Source: DASSUW01 sp963844205 (GTDB lineage Bacteria; Actinomycetota; Thermoleophilia; Solirubrobacterales; Solirubrobacteraceae). From it: DNA of 64,000 bases. The first letter of the stretch is position 1, and each line of letters starts with the position of its first letter. Shown here one piece after another: positions 16,294 through 25,019 of the stretch. Under the pieces are notes generated by a model. It was given only the letters and a program-made list of their open reading frames with translations, did no database searches and was not told the DNA's origin. Position numbers and translations under genes: made by a program. The stretch lies in assembly GCA_963844205.1 (NCBI GenBank), contig CAWJNK010000001.1, positions 1 through 64,000 of the forward strand. The letters run 5' to 3'.

Positions 16294-16689
16294 TCAGGCG
16301 ATGCCGAGCACCCGCGCACTCGCCAGTGTGTCGGTGAGGAGCTGTAGGCGACAGATTTCGTCGTCGCCGCGATAGCGCCAGATGTGCACGAACGGCAGAC
16401 GCGCCGATCGCTCGCCCTTCGCGACATCCGTGTGGCCGAGCACGACCACGGTGTCTCCTTGCTCGACGAACTCGTCGGCGCTCAGCTCGAACGTGTCCCA
16501 TGCGCCTACCGTTTGCTGGAGGACCTCGATTGCCGCCTGCTTTCCCTCGTGCCGCCCCGATCCGGGGAGCCCCTCGGCGCTCGCCCCCTCCCACACGAAA
16601 TCATCGCTCCAGAGATCGAGCGCACGCTCGAGATCGCCCTGGCTGAAGCGCTCATAGCGCTCTTTCAACGCGTCCGACTTGCCGGCCAT
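16294..16689 (-). CDS. SnoaL-like / NTF2-fold protein
   Basis: A 131-residue small cytosolic protein with the cone-shaped NTF2-like fold. Typical features are the N-terminal helix pair ('KERYERFSQGDLERALDLWS'), the 'DDFVWEG' strand, 'GRHEGKQAAIEVLQQ' and 'FVHIWRYRGDDEICRLQ' for the last strands. Such proteins act as isomerases, cyclases or binding proteins; no specific reaction can be read off. The ATG at 16689 is preferred because it follows GAGAGGAG; an upstream start would add 11 unmatched residues. Confidence 0.8.
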   Translation of the reverse strand: MAGKSDALKERYERFSQGDLERALDLWSDDFVWEGASAEGLPGSGRHEGKQAAIEVLQQTVGAWDTFELSADEFVEQGDTVVVLGHTDVAKGERSARLPFVHIWRYRGDDEICRLQLLTDTLASARVLGIA

Positions 16690-16843
16690 GTCGCGCTCCT
16701 CTCCGCTGTGCCGTCCGAGCACCGCGACGTTAGCGCCGCACCGGCCGGCGGGTCAACGCCCACGTGACCTGGGTCGCCGTCGGGCGCCAGGGTCTGCCTC
16801 CGCGTAGTCGCAGTCCCGCTGACAACCCTGACGTTGATCGGGC

Positions 16844-16912
16844 CGGCCCCAGCCACCCCGCACGATGCGGGAACCTCAGCGGGAGCCGTCCGACATCTCC
16901 ACGTCCACTCCG
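16844..16912 (+). repeat. dnaE leader/5'-end duplicate, copy B
   Basis: Bases from 16844 match the dnaE upstream region (from 19054) through 'GGGAGCCGTCCGAC', then join directly to 'ATCTCCACGTCCACTCCG' of dnaE codons 5-11. The 43 bp between, which hold the -10 element and start codon, are absent. The palindrome CCGCACGATGCGG is kept. The copy ends seven bases before the 3' end of the PKD/beta-helix gene. Confidence 0.85.
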
Positions 16913-16919
16913 CGACGGG

Positions 16920-18593
16920 CTACCGCCGCGTCGGCTTGACCGCCGTGAAGCGCGTCGTGGCGCGCTTCGAGCGGGCGCCGGTCGCGTCGGTGGCGACCGC
17001 GGTCAGGCGGTACTTGCCTGGCGCGAGCGCCGCCCGGCGGGTCAGGCGGGCGGCGAACCGGAGTCGGTTGCTGCCCTTGCGGGCGGTGACCCGAACCTGG
17101 GTCTTGACCGGGCGTGCCTTGCCGCGGTTGGTGAGCTTCGCGAACCGCAGGGTGACCGTGGCGGGCTTGGACACCCGGAAGCGGATCGTGCCGAGCGGCC
17201 GCTTGACGCCGGCGCGAACGAGCTTGGGCAGCCGCGTGCCGATCTGCACATGAGTGGGTGCAACGCGCAGGCGCGTGATCCGCGGCGCCACGGACGCGGA
17301 TCCCGCGGTGACGTCCACGCTCGCGGTCGCCTGCGCGGAGTGGCCATGGGCGTCCGTGACGGTCACAGTGGCGGTGTGTCGGCCGCTCGTCTGGAACGCG
17401 TGTGTCACGGTCGAGCCGGTCGCGCCGGCGCCGTCGTCGAAGCTCCAGCGGACGGTAGGCGCCTCGGGGCCCGGGATGCATGACCCGGCGGCGGAGAACC
17501 CGACCGGCTGGCCGGTCGCGACCGTCGTGATGGCGGCGGAGGCGACCGCCTTAGCCGCGGTGCCCTGATACTCGAACGCGCCGATGTCGCTGACGCGGGT
17601 GCAGTCGCCGTCGCCGTCGGACGCGCGTGGGCGGCCGTCGCGGTCGGTCGCGCCGGCGGGCGGGTCGTTCGGGGTACCGGCGTCGATCAGCGGTGAGTCG
17701 GCGGCGAGGTGGAAGCCGTCGGCGAACTTGGGCGAGGCCTTGATGCGGTTGGTCTCGACGATGGCTCCCGGCCCGTTGTCAGGGACGGCGAGGGCGGGGG
17801 GATAGGCGGAGCGGTCGCTAGTGACGCGAGCGATGCCACCGTTCTGGGCCTGGCGCCCGACCGGCACGTCGATGCCGCTGATGACGCTGTCGCGCATGTG
17901 AACCGTGGCGCTGGTGTTCGCGCCGTCGGCGAGAGCGGCGAGCCCGTACGTGGTCCCCGCGGATCCGACGATCGTGATCCGGTCGGCTTCGGCCGTCGCC
18001 GTGGTGCCGTCGGCGGTGACCGGCAGGTACACGCCGTACGCGGGATCTGCGCCGGCATGGCCGCGCAGATCGACGAGCGTGTCGCTGACTGTGAGATGGC
18101 CCTGGATCGCGGCGGCGCCGATCTTGGCGTCGAGCGTGCTGCGTCGCACCGTGGCGTCGGCGCCCCCGCTGAGGACTCCGGCGCCGGCAGGGGCGGTCAG
18201 GGTGGAGTCGGTCACGGCGCCGTCGTTGTAGACCGTGACCGCCGGTTGCGCGAGCGCGCCGAGGTCGACCGACCCGTCGTCGAACGTCGAGTCGCCGAAC
18301 AGCTGGACACCGGTGACAAGCGACGCGACGCCCTTGGCATCGACGGCCACGCCGCCGGCGTGGGTCCCCTGCAGCGTCAGTCCGCTGGAGGCGGCGCCCG
18401 TCGGCTCGAGCGTGAGTTCCCGGACCGACGAGTCCTGGTTCCCGCCGAGCGTGAGCACGGAATCGGCCACGTCGCCGCGCAGGATCGTCTTGCCGGAGCC
18501 CGCGCCGATGATCTGCAGTCGCTCTGCCGACTGGTACGTGAACTGGTCGGCAGCGAAGATCCCCGGCTGGGAGCATGGCGCCAGTCTCCGCAC
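16920..18593 (-). CDS. Beta-helix repeat and PKD-domain surface protein, 5'-truncated
   Basis: 557 residues. Residues about 15-300 are a right-handed parallel beta-helix (pectate-lyase-like) with rungs such as 'LQIIGAGSGKTILRG', ending in 'DIGAFEYQG', a common end of such domains. A PKD domain follows (about 360-435, 'RWSFDDGAGATGSTVTHAF'), then a basic C-terminal beta domain. Proteins of this layout are normally secreted and begin with a signal peptide and a 'TIQAAVDAA'-like rung. Both are missing, and the frame opens abruptly at 18593 without a ribosome site. The gene has probably lost its first ~50-70 codons and may be non-functional. Confidence 0.75.
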   Translation of the reverse strand: MRRLAPCSQPGIFAADQFTYQSAERLQIIGAGSGKTILRGDVADSVLTLGGNQDSSVRELTLEPTGAASSGLTLQGTHAGGVAVDAKGVASLVTGVQLFGDSTFDDGSVDLGALAQPAVTVYNDGAVTDSTLTAPAGAGVLSGGADATVRRSTLDAKIGAAAIQGHLTVSDTLVDLRGHAGADPAYGVYLPVTADGTTATAEADRITIVGSAGTTYGLAALADGANTSATVHMRDSVISGIDVPVGRQAQNGGIARVTSDRSAYPPALAVPDNGPGAIVETNRIKASPKFADGFHLAADSPLIDAGTPNDPPAGATDRDGRPRASDGDGDCTRVSDIGAFEYQGTAAKAVASAAITTVATGQPVGFSAAGSCIPGPEAPTVRWSFDDGAGATGSTVTHAFQTSGRHTATVTVTDAHGHSAQATASVDVTAGSASVAPRITRLRVAPTHVQIGTRLPKLVRAGVKRPLGTIRFRVSKPATVTLRFAKLTNRGKARPVKTQVRVTARKGSNRLRFAARLTRRAALAPGKYRLTAVATDATGARSKRATTRFTAVKPTRR

Positions 18594-18704
18594 GCGTGAG
18601 CTCGGTGCCCATGGCGTGGCCCGCCGACCTGCAGTCGGTGCTCCGCCGCGTCCGTGGCGGAGAAGCGACAGGGCATGACGCGGGCCGGCCTCAATTGGCT
18701 CGCG

Positions 18705-18986
18705 CTAGCGCCTGATGATGTTGTGGACCTCGAAGATCTCGGGTTGACCCGAATGTTCGAGTGCAACGTCAGCCAGAAGCGGCATGATGCGCGCGCCGAA
18801 TGCCTCCAACTGCTGCTGCGAGTCCCACACTTCGCTCACCAGGAGTTGACCGTCGGAAAGAAATGCGACGTGGTACTCAAAGCCGTCCGCAGGCATTTCG
18901 CCTGACTCCTGCAGGCGGCGCATGACTTCGTCGTATTGCTCGATGGTCGATGAGGGCACGGGCGCGTACCGGACAACGATGCTCAT
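18705..18986 (-). CDS. Antibiotic biosynthesis monooxygenase-like (ABM/dimeric alpha-beta barrel) protein
   Basis: A 93-residue ferredoxin-like alpha/beta barrel of the ABM type. The pattern is a first strand with 'VVRYAPVPSSTIEQYDEV', a central 'YHVAFLSDGQLLVSEVWDS' and a final helix 'ARIMPLLADV'. Relatives are cofactor-free monooxygenases, heme degraders or simple ligand-binding dimers; the function here is unknown. The ATG at 18986 follows GGAGG. It lies just upstream of dnaE on the opposite strand, next to the intact copy of the repeated dnaE leader. Confidence 0.8.
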   Translation of the reverse strand: MSIVVRYAPVPSSTIEQYDEVMRRLQESGEMPADGFEYHVAFLSDGQLLVSEVWDSQQQLEAFGARIMPLLADVALEHSGQPEIFEVHNIIRR

Positions 18987-19053
18987 TTCGATCCTCCGTG
19001 TTCGGAAGCCGAGACTAGGCCAAGCTGCGCGTTCCCGGAGGGCATGACGCAGT

Positions 19054-19240
19054 CCGGCCCCAGCCACTCCGCACGATGCGGGAACCACGGCGGGAGCCGT
19101 CCGACGGATTTCATAGCCTGGGTGGTCCGTGACGCCTCCCGGCTGCGCCCATCTCCACGTCCACTCCGAGTACTCGCTGCTCGACGGCGCCTGCAAGATC
19201 GAGCACCTCGCCGAGCGCGCCGCGAGCTTCGGCCAGCCGG
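19054..19240 (+). repeat. dnaE leader and 5' end, intact copy C of the threefold repeat
   Basis: This is the parental sequence of copies A (11324) and B (16844): CCGGCCCCAGCCACTCCGCA and following bases with the CCGCA-CGA-TGCGG palindrome, the TAGCCT -10 element, the GTG start and the first codons of dnaE. Only this copy keeps promoter and start codon. Confidence 0.88.
19114..19119 (+). promoter_or_regulatory. -10 element TAGCCT of dnaE
   Basis: TAGCCT ends nine bases before the GTG start of dnaE; no Shine-Dalgarno sequence is present, indicating a leaderless transcript. Confidence 0.5.
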
Positions 19241-22200
19241 CGCTCGGGCTCACCGACCACGGCGTGATGAACGGCGCGGTGGAGCTCTACAAGGCCGCGA
19301 AGAAGCACGGCATCAAGCCGATCGTGGGGCTCGAGGCCTACTTCGTCGACGACCGTCGCAGCCGCGAGCCGAAGCTGGAGAAGAACCACCTCACGCTGCT
19401 CGCGGAGACCGACGAGGGCCTGCGAAACCTCGTCAAGCTCTCCAGCACCGGCTTCCTGGAGGGTTTGCACCGCGGCAAGCCCGGCGTGGACCTGGAGCTG
19501 CTCGCGCGCCACGCCCCCGGCGTGATCTGCCTCACCGGCTGCCTCGCCTCGCGCAGCAGCCAGCGGATCGTGCAGGGCAAGCTCAAGCAGGCCCGCGCCC
19601 ACCTGGACGACCTCGTCACCGCGTTCGGGCCATCCAACGTCTACTTCGAGGTCCAGCGCAACGGGCTCAAAGAGCAGGAGCAGGTCAACGAGGCGATCAA
19701 GGGCTTCGCGGCCGAGATGGGGCGCCCGCTCGTCGCGACGGCCGACGTCCACTACCTCCGCAGGGAGGACTTCGACCACCACCAGGCCCTGCTCTGCGTG
19801 CAGACCAAGTCCACGATCGCGCAGCCGAAGATGAGCTTCGAGAAGAACGAGTTCTTCCTCAAGTCCACGCAAGAGATGGCGGAGGCGTTTGCCGACCTCC
19901 CCGGCGCCGTCCAGAGCACGCTGGAGATCGCCGATCGATGCAGCGTCGAGATCGAGCTCGACAAGCAGCTGATCCCGCGCTTCGACTGCCCGGACGGCAA
20001 GACCGAGAAGGCGTACCTGCGCGAGCTCGTCGAGGCGGGCCTGCGCCGCCGCTACGGCGACCCGCCGCCCGCGGAGGCGGTCGAGCGGATGGAGATGGAG
20101 CTCGGGGTCATCGACGACATGGGCTTCAACGCCTACTTCCTCATCGTCTGGGACTTCGTGCACTTCGCCAAGGACAACGGGATCGCCGTGGGTCCGGGGC
20201 GAGGCTCAGCGGCCGGCAGCCTCGTCAGCTACTGCCTCCAGATCACGGACGTCGACCCGCTGAGGTACGACCTCCTGTTCGAGCGCTTCCTGAACGCCGA
20301 GCGCGTCTCGATGCCCGACATCGACATCGACTTCAGCGTCCGCGGCCGGGAGCGCGTGATCCGCTACGTGACGGACAAGTACGGCGCCGATCGCGTGGCC
20401 CAGATCATCACGTTCGGCAAGATGTTCCCGCGCGCCGCCACGCGCGACGCAGCGCGCGTCCTCGGCCACGAGTACGGCGCCGGCGACCGCCTCGCGAAGC
20501 TGATCCCCGACCCGATCATGGGGCGCCCACCGAGCTTCGAGGAATGCCTCCAGCCGGGCGCCGACCTCGCCGCCGAGTACGCACGAGACCCGGTGGCGAA
20601 GCAGATCGTCGACGTCGCACGAGGCCTCGAGGGGATCGTCCGCAACGCGTCGATCCACGCCGCCGCGGTCGTGATCTCCGACCGTCCGCTGACCGACATC
20701 GTGCCCCTCCAGCTCGCCGACGCCGGCACGGCGGAGGATGGCCAGAAGGCCTACCGGACGGTCACGCAGTACTCGATGAAGCCCATCGAGGAGATCGGCC
20801 TCCTGAAGATGGACTTCCTCGGCCTGCGCAACCTCGACGTGATCGAGGACACGCTGGCCATCATCGAGCGCTCGACCGGCGAGCGGATCGACATGACGAC
20901 CCTCCCGCTCGACGACGTCAAGACCTACGAGATGATGGCCCGCGGCGACTCGGTCGGCGTGTTCCAGTTCGAGTCCGAGGGCATGCGCGAGGCGCTGAAG
21001 AAGGTGGGGCCCGACGAGTTCGAGGACCTCGTGGCCCTCAACGCGCTGTACCGCCCCGGCGCGATGGACCAGATCCCCACGTACGCGCGCGGCAAGAAGA
21101 ACCCCGACACCATCACGTACGTCGACGAGCGCCTGCGCCCGATCACCGAGCCGACCAAGGGCGTGATCCTCTACCAGGAGCAGTCGATGCAGATCGCCAA
21201 GTCGATCGCCGGCTTCTCCGGGCCGCGGGCCGACGACCTGCGAAAGGCGATCGGCAAGAAGAACCGCGAGGCGATGGCGAAGCTGAAGCCGCTGTTCGTC
21301 GAAGGCTGCCGCGCCTCCGGCACGGCCGAGGACGTCATCGAGTGGCTCTGGAACGTCAACGAGCGGTCCGCCGACTACTCGTTCAATCGCTCCCACGCCG
21401 CCTGCTACGCGCTGATCGCCTACCGGACGGCCTGGCTGAAGGCCAACTATCCGTCCGAGTACATGGCCGCGCTGATCAGCTCGGTCATGGACACCAAGGA
21501 CAAGGTGCCGTTCTTCGTCAGCCAGACGGAGAGCATGGGCATCGAGATCCTGCCGCCGGACGTCAACGAGTCCGACCACGAGTTCATGGTGGTGGCCGGC
21601 AACATCCGCTTCGGGCTCGACGCTGTGAAGGGCGTCGGCCACGCCGCGGTGGAGGCGATCAAGCGCGCCCGCGAGGAGGATGGCCCGTTCGCCAGCCTGT
21701 GGGACTTCTGCGAGCGGGTCGACTGCCGGGCCGTCAACAAGAAGGCGATCGAGGCGCTGATCAAGTGCGGCGCCTTCGGCTCCACCGGCGCGAGCCGCAA
21801 GGGCATGCTCGACGTGCTCGAGCGGGCCCAGGCCGCCGGCCAGCAGGCGCAGCTCGACGCCCAGATCGGCCAGGGCTCGATCTTCGACCTCGGCGGCCTC
21901 GGCGGCGAGGCCGCGGGGCCCGCCTTCGCGCCCGCACACCCGGCGATCCCGCCGGAGGAGTACGACCGTCCCGATCTGCTCACGATGGAGAAGGAGTCGA
22001 TCGGCCTCTTCATCACCGAGCACCCGCTCAAGCGCGTCCGCGAGGCGCTGCGCGTGAAGGCCGACTGCGGCTGCGCCCAGGTCGCGGAGCAGCGCGACGG
22101 CGACTGGGTGAAGGTCGGCGGGATGATCACCGAGTCCAAGAAGATCCGAACGCGCTCGGGCACGCCGATGATGTTCGCCACGCTCGACGACCTCGACGGG

Positions 22201-22656
22201 AGCGTGGAGATCGTCGTGTTCGAGAAGTCCCTGGAGGCCGTCGAGAAGCTCCTGGCCACCGACGCGATCGTGCTCGTCCGCGGCCGCGTGGACCACAAGG
22301 AAGCCGGCAAGAGCTGCGTCATCGTCCAGGACGCCGAGCTCTTTGATCCGTCGGACAGGGAGATCGAGAAGGCCAAGGAGCAGGTCGCCCGCCTCGCGGC
22401 GGCCGCGGTGCCGAGCGACATGCGGGTCACCGTCGACGCCGCCCGCCTGCAGCCGGCGGTGATCGGCGAGCTGCGCGACCTCTTCGCCCGCTACCCGGGC
22501 GAGGACGAGTTCGTGCTCGTGATGCACACGAGCACCGGCGTCCGCTGCCTCCGCTTCGGCGACGGCTACAAGATCGCGAGCCGGGACGCCGGGCTCACGG
22601 CCGAGCTGCGCAAGCTGCTCGGACCCGCGCCCGTGCCCGCGCACGCCGCCGCCTGA
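19129..22656 (+). CDS. dnaE: DNA polymerase III subunit alpha (DnaE)
   Basis: 1175 residues, the replicative C-family polymerase catalytic subunit. An N-terminal PHP domain begins at once with 'HLHVHSEYS' (residues 7-15) and keeps metal-ligand histidines (e.g. 'LTDHGVMNG'). The palm follows, with 'VGPGRGSAAGSLVSYCLQ' (about 360-378) and the catalytic aspartates in 'MPDIDIDFS' (about 394-402). Fingers come next ('SFNRSHAACYALIAYRTAWL'), then a helix-hairpin-helix region and an OB-fold near 985-1070. Length is full for DnaE1. The GTG start is leaderless. The gene's 5' region is duplicated at 11.3 and 16.8 kb. It is convergent with nfo. Confidence 0.97.
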   Translation: MTPPGCAHLHVHSEYSLLDGACKIEHLAERAASFGQPALGLTDHGVMNGAVELYKAAKKHGIKPIVGLEAYFVDDRRSREPKLEKNHLTLLAETDEGLRNLVKLSSTGFLEGLHRGKPGVDLELLARHAPGVICLTGCLASRSSQRIVQGKLKQARAHLDDLVTAFGPSNVYFEVQRNGLKEQEQVNEAIKGFAAEMGRPLVATADVHYLRREDFDHHQALLCVQTKSTIAQPKMSFEKNEFFLKSTQEMAEAFADLPGAVQSTLEIADRCSVEIELDKQLIPRFDCPDGKTEKAYLRELVEAGLRRRYGDPPPAEAVERMEMELGVIDDMGFNAYFLIVWDFVHFAKDNGIAVGPGRGSAAGSLVSYCLQITDVDPLRYDLLFERFLNAERVSMPDIDIDFSVRGRERVIRYVTDKYGADRVAQIITFGKMFPRAATRDAARVLGHEYGAGDRLAKLIPDPIMGRPPSFEECLQPGADLAAEYARDPVAKQIVDVARGLEGIVRNASIHAAAVVISDRPLTDIVPLQLADAGTAEDGQKAYRTVTQYSMKPIEEIGLLKMDFLGLRNLDVIEDTLAIIERSTGERIDMTTLPLDDVKTYEMMARGDSVGVFQFESEGMREALKKVGPDEFEDLVALNALYRPGAMDQIPTYARGKKNPDTITYVDERLRPITEPTKGVILYQEQSMQIAKSIAGFSGPRADDLRKAIGKKNREAMAKLKPLFVEGCRASGTAEDVIEWLWNVNERSADYSFNRSHAACYALIAYRTAWLKANYPSEYMAALISSVMDTKDKVPFFVSQTESMGIEILPPDVNESDHEFMVVAGNIRFGLDAVKGVGHAAVEAIKRAREEDGPFASLWDFCERVDCRAVNKKAIEALIKCGAFGSTGASRKGMLDVLERAQAAGQQAQLDAQIGQGSIFDLGGLGGEAAGPAFAPAHPAIPPEEYDRPDLLTMEKESIGLFITEHPLKRVREALRVKADCGCAQVAEQRDGDWVKVGGMITESKKIRTRSGTPMMFATLDDLDGSVEIVVFEKSLEAVEKLLATDAIVLVRGRVDHKEAGKSCVIVQDAELFDPSDREIEKAKEQVARLAAAAVPSDMRVTVDAARLQPAVIGELRDLFARYPGEDEFVLVMHTSTGVRCLRFGDGYKIASRDAGLTAELRKLLGPAPVPAHAAA

Positions 22657-22684
22657 CGGCGTCGCCCGCGCCGACGTGACCGCG

Positions 22685-23563
22685 CTACGCCCGTGCTACG
22701 CGGCGACGCCGCGCGGCGAGCCCGCGCTTGCGCAGCGCGAACGCGTTCTCGATGTCCTCGGGCTGGACCGCCTTGCCCGCCGCGCCCGGGCCCTCGAACA
22801 CGCACGGCAGGCCCTCGAAGCGCGGCTCCGACAGGAACGCGGCGCAGCCGCGAGCGCCGAGCTCGCCATCGCCCAGGTTGATGTGCCGGTCGACGTTGGA
22901 GCCGAGCTTGGTCTTCGAGTCGTTGACGTGGAGTGAGCCCAGGCGGTCGAGGCCGACCACGCGGTCGAACTCGTCCACGACGTCGCTCAGCCCATCCGCG
23001 GTGCGGATGTCGTAGCCGCTGGCGAGCAGGTGGCACGAGTCCAGGCACGCCCCCAGCCGCTTGCCGCCTCCCGCGCCCTCGATCAGCGCCGCGAGCTCCT
23101 CGAACGTCCGCCCGAGCGTCCCGCCCGCTCCCGCCGTGTTCTCGAGGTGGAGCGTGCAGCCCTCGGACCGCTTCAGCGCCTCCCCGATCGTCTTGGACGC
23201 CCGCTTGATCGCCCCCGTCGCGTCGCTCTGCAGCGCGGAGCCGGGGTGCAGGACGACCGCCACGGCCCCGAGCGCCTGACCGGCGCGCAGTGACGCGACC
23301 AGCGAGTCGAGCGACTTCTTGCGGATCTCCTTGTCCTCGGACGCGCAGTTGAGCAGGTAGACGGCGTGGATCAGGAGCGCGTCGACGTCCGAGCGCTCGA
23401 ACGCCTCCTTGTAGGCGGCGACCTTCTCGTCGTCATACACCGTGGGACGCCACTGGCGCGGGCTCTGGTTGAAGATCTGGATCGCCCGGCAGTGCCGCTC
23501 GACGCCGCGCTCGACGGCCATCGCCGGACCGCCGGCGGGGGAGACGTGGGCGCCGATCAGCAT
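22685..23563 (-). CDS. nfo: Endonuclease IV (deoxyribonuclease IV)
   Basis: A 292-residue AP endonuclease of base excision repair, a TIM barrel with three zinc ions that cuts 5' of abasic sites. The family signatures are visible: 'IGAHVSPAGG' at the N-terminus, 'LLIHAVYLLN', 'LHLENTAGAGGTLG' (metal Glu), 'GACLDSCHLLASGYD' (His/Asp ligands) and 'LHVNDSKTKLGSNVDRHINL', which carries the diagnostic D-S-K-x-x-x-G-x-x-x-D-R-H. Length is normal. It is divergent from gltX with 71 bp between starts, each with its own -10 element. Confidence 0.96.
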   Translation of the reverse strand: MLIGAHVSPAGGPAMAVERGVERHCRAIQIFNQSPRQWRPTVYDDEKVAAYKEAFERSDVDALLIHAVYLLNCASEDKEIRKKSLDSLVASLRAGQALGAVAVVLHPGSALQSDATGAIKRASKTIGEALKRSEGCTLHLENTAGAGGTLGRTFEELAALIEGAGGGKRLGACLDSCHLLASGYDIRTADGLSDVVDEFDRVVGLDRLGSLHVNDSKTKLGSNVDRHINLGDGELGARGCAAFLSEPRFEGLPCVFEGPGAAGKAVQPEDIENAFALRKRGLAARRRRVARA

Positions 23564-23572
23564 GGGCCGGGA

Positions 23573-23578
23573 AGGCTA
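23573..23578 (-). promoter_or_regulatory. -10 element TAGCCT of nfo
   Basis: On the minus strand TAGCCT ends nine bases before the ATG of nfo, with no ribosome site: leaderless pattern. Confidence 0.5.
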
Positions 23579-23634
23579 GCGGCGCTTCGAGGATGCTCCG
23601 CCCCGGCGATCGGTGGGCGTGCGATGCTTAGCAC

Positions 23635-24975
23635 ATGCGGGTACGGTTCCCTCCCTCGCCGACAGGGGCGCTGCACATCGGCAACGCGAGAACTGCGCTC
23701 TACAACTGGCTCCTGGCGCGCGGCCAGGGCGGCCAGCTCGTGCTCCGCATCGAGGACACCGACCGCGAGCGCTCCACGCCGGAGAACGTCCAGACGATCT
23801 TCGACGCGCTGGAGTGGCTCGGCATCGACTGGGACGAGGGGCCGATCTACCAGTCCGCCAACGCGGAGCGGCACGCCGAGGTGGTCCAGCGGATGGTCGA
23901 CGCCGGCCACGCGTACCGGTCGACCGCAGGGCCCGAGGAGGTCAAGGCCTTCAAGGAGCGCCACGGCAACCGCGGGTTCCGCGGCGAGGACGAGGGCGCC
24001 GGGGCGACGCGGCTGCGCGTGCCGGACGAGGGCACGACCGTGGTGCAGGACGTGATCCGCGGCGAGACCGAGTTCGAGAACGCCCTGCTCGACGACCTCG
24101 TGATCGCGCGCGCCGACGGCACGCCCGTCTACCACCTGGCGGTCGTGGTCGACGACGCCGACGCCGGCATCACCCACGTCGTCCGCGGCGCCGACCACTA
24201 CTCCAACACGCCCAAGCAGATCCTCATCCAGCAGGCGATGGGCGCGCCGACCCCGGTCTACGGCCACCTGCCGCTCCTGCACGGACCGGACGGAAAGAAG
24301 CTTTCCAAGCGGCACGGGGCCACCTCGGTCCAGGACCTGCGCGAGACCGGCTACCTGCCCGAGGCCGTCCTCAACTACCTCGCGCTGCTCGGCTGGGGCT
24401 ACGACGAGGAGACGACGTTCCACTCGCTCGACGAGCTGAAGGAGCGCTTCCGGCTCGAGCGGGTCTCCAAGTCGCCGGCCGTGTTCGACGAGCAGAAGCT
24501 GCGGTGGATGAACGGCCGCTATCTGCGCGAGCTCGACGTCGACGACCTGACCGGGCGGCTCGAGGCGCTGACGGGCCGCTCCGGGCTGCGCGGGGCGGTC
24601 GAGATCTCGCAGGACAAGATCAGCACGCTGACCGAGTTCTGGCCGCTGACGCACTTCTTCTTCGACGGTCCCGCCGACGATCCGGCGGCGCGAGAGAAGG
24701 TCATCGAGGCGCCGGGAGCGCGCGAGGCGTTGGGCGAGGCGCGGGCCGCGCTGGCCGAGGTTTCCGAGCCCTGGACGCAGGAGACCGTGCAGTCCGCGCT
24801 CGACGGCGTGGCCGAGCGTCTCGGCGTCAAGCGCAAGCAGGTCTTCCAGCCACTTCGTGTTGCATTGAGTGGAACGACCGTGTCACCGGGTATCTTCGAG
24901 ACTGTCGCGCTGCTCGGACGCGACGAAACTCTGGCTCGGATGGACCATGCGCTCAACGGGAGGAAGGGGAGTTGA
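23635..24975 (+). CDS. gltX: Glutamyl-tRNA synthetase
   Basis: A 446-residue class I aminoacyl-tRNA synthetase charging tRNA(Glu) with glutamate. The Rossmann catalytic domain has the HIGH-type motif 'HIGNAR' (14-19) and the KMSKS-type motif 'KLSKRHG' (about 222-228). It lacks a GlnRS-like C-terminal beta-barrel and ends in an alpha-helical cage. No glutaminyl-tRNA synthetase is seen in the window and gatCAB is present at 59.4-62.5 kb. It is therefore probably non-discriminating and also makes Glu-tRNA(Gln) for amidation, an inference from gene content. GATGCT just upstream of the ATG is the likely -10. Confidence 0.96.
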   Translation: MRVRFPPSPTGALHIGNARTALYNWLLARGQGGQLVLRIEDTDRERSTPENVQTIFDALEWLGIDWDEGPIYQSANAERHAEVVQRMVDAGHAYRSTAGPEEVKAFKERHGNRGFRGEDEGAGATRLRVPDEGTTVVQDVIRGETEFENALLDDLVIARADGTPVYHLAVVVDDADAGITHVVRGADHYSNTPKQILIQQAMGAPTPVYGHLPLLHGPDGKKLSKRHGATSVQDLRETGYLPEAVLNYLALLGWGYDEETTFHSLDELKERFRLERVSKSPAVFDEQKLRWMNGRYLRELDVDDLTGRLEALTGRSGLRGAVEISQDKISTLTEFWPLTHFFFDGPADDPAAREKVIEAPGAREALGEARAALAEVSEPWTQETVQSALDGVAERLGVKRKQVFQPLRVALSGTTVSPGIFETVALLGRDETLARMDHALNGRKGS

Positions 24976-25019
24976 ACCGGCAGGTAGGAACCACGGGCGG
25001 CTCAACGATCCGTCCAGAC

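Noticed and set aside
20206..22644. Very long open frame antisense to dnaE
   Set aside because: Codon bias of GC-rich genes keeps the opposite strand open. The antisense protein is His/Arg/Leu-rich with no domain, while dnaE has all its motifs on the plus strand. The same applies to antisense frames over pcrA, gatA/gatB, glcD and lutB.
23613..24971. Open frame through gltX that is continuous with the HDOD gene
   Set aside because: The part overlapping gltX is low-complexity Arg/Ala and lies out of frame with a well-defined synthetase; the HDOD gene begins after the gltX stop.
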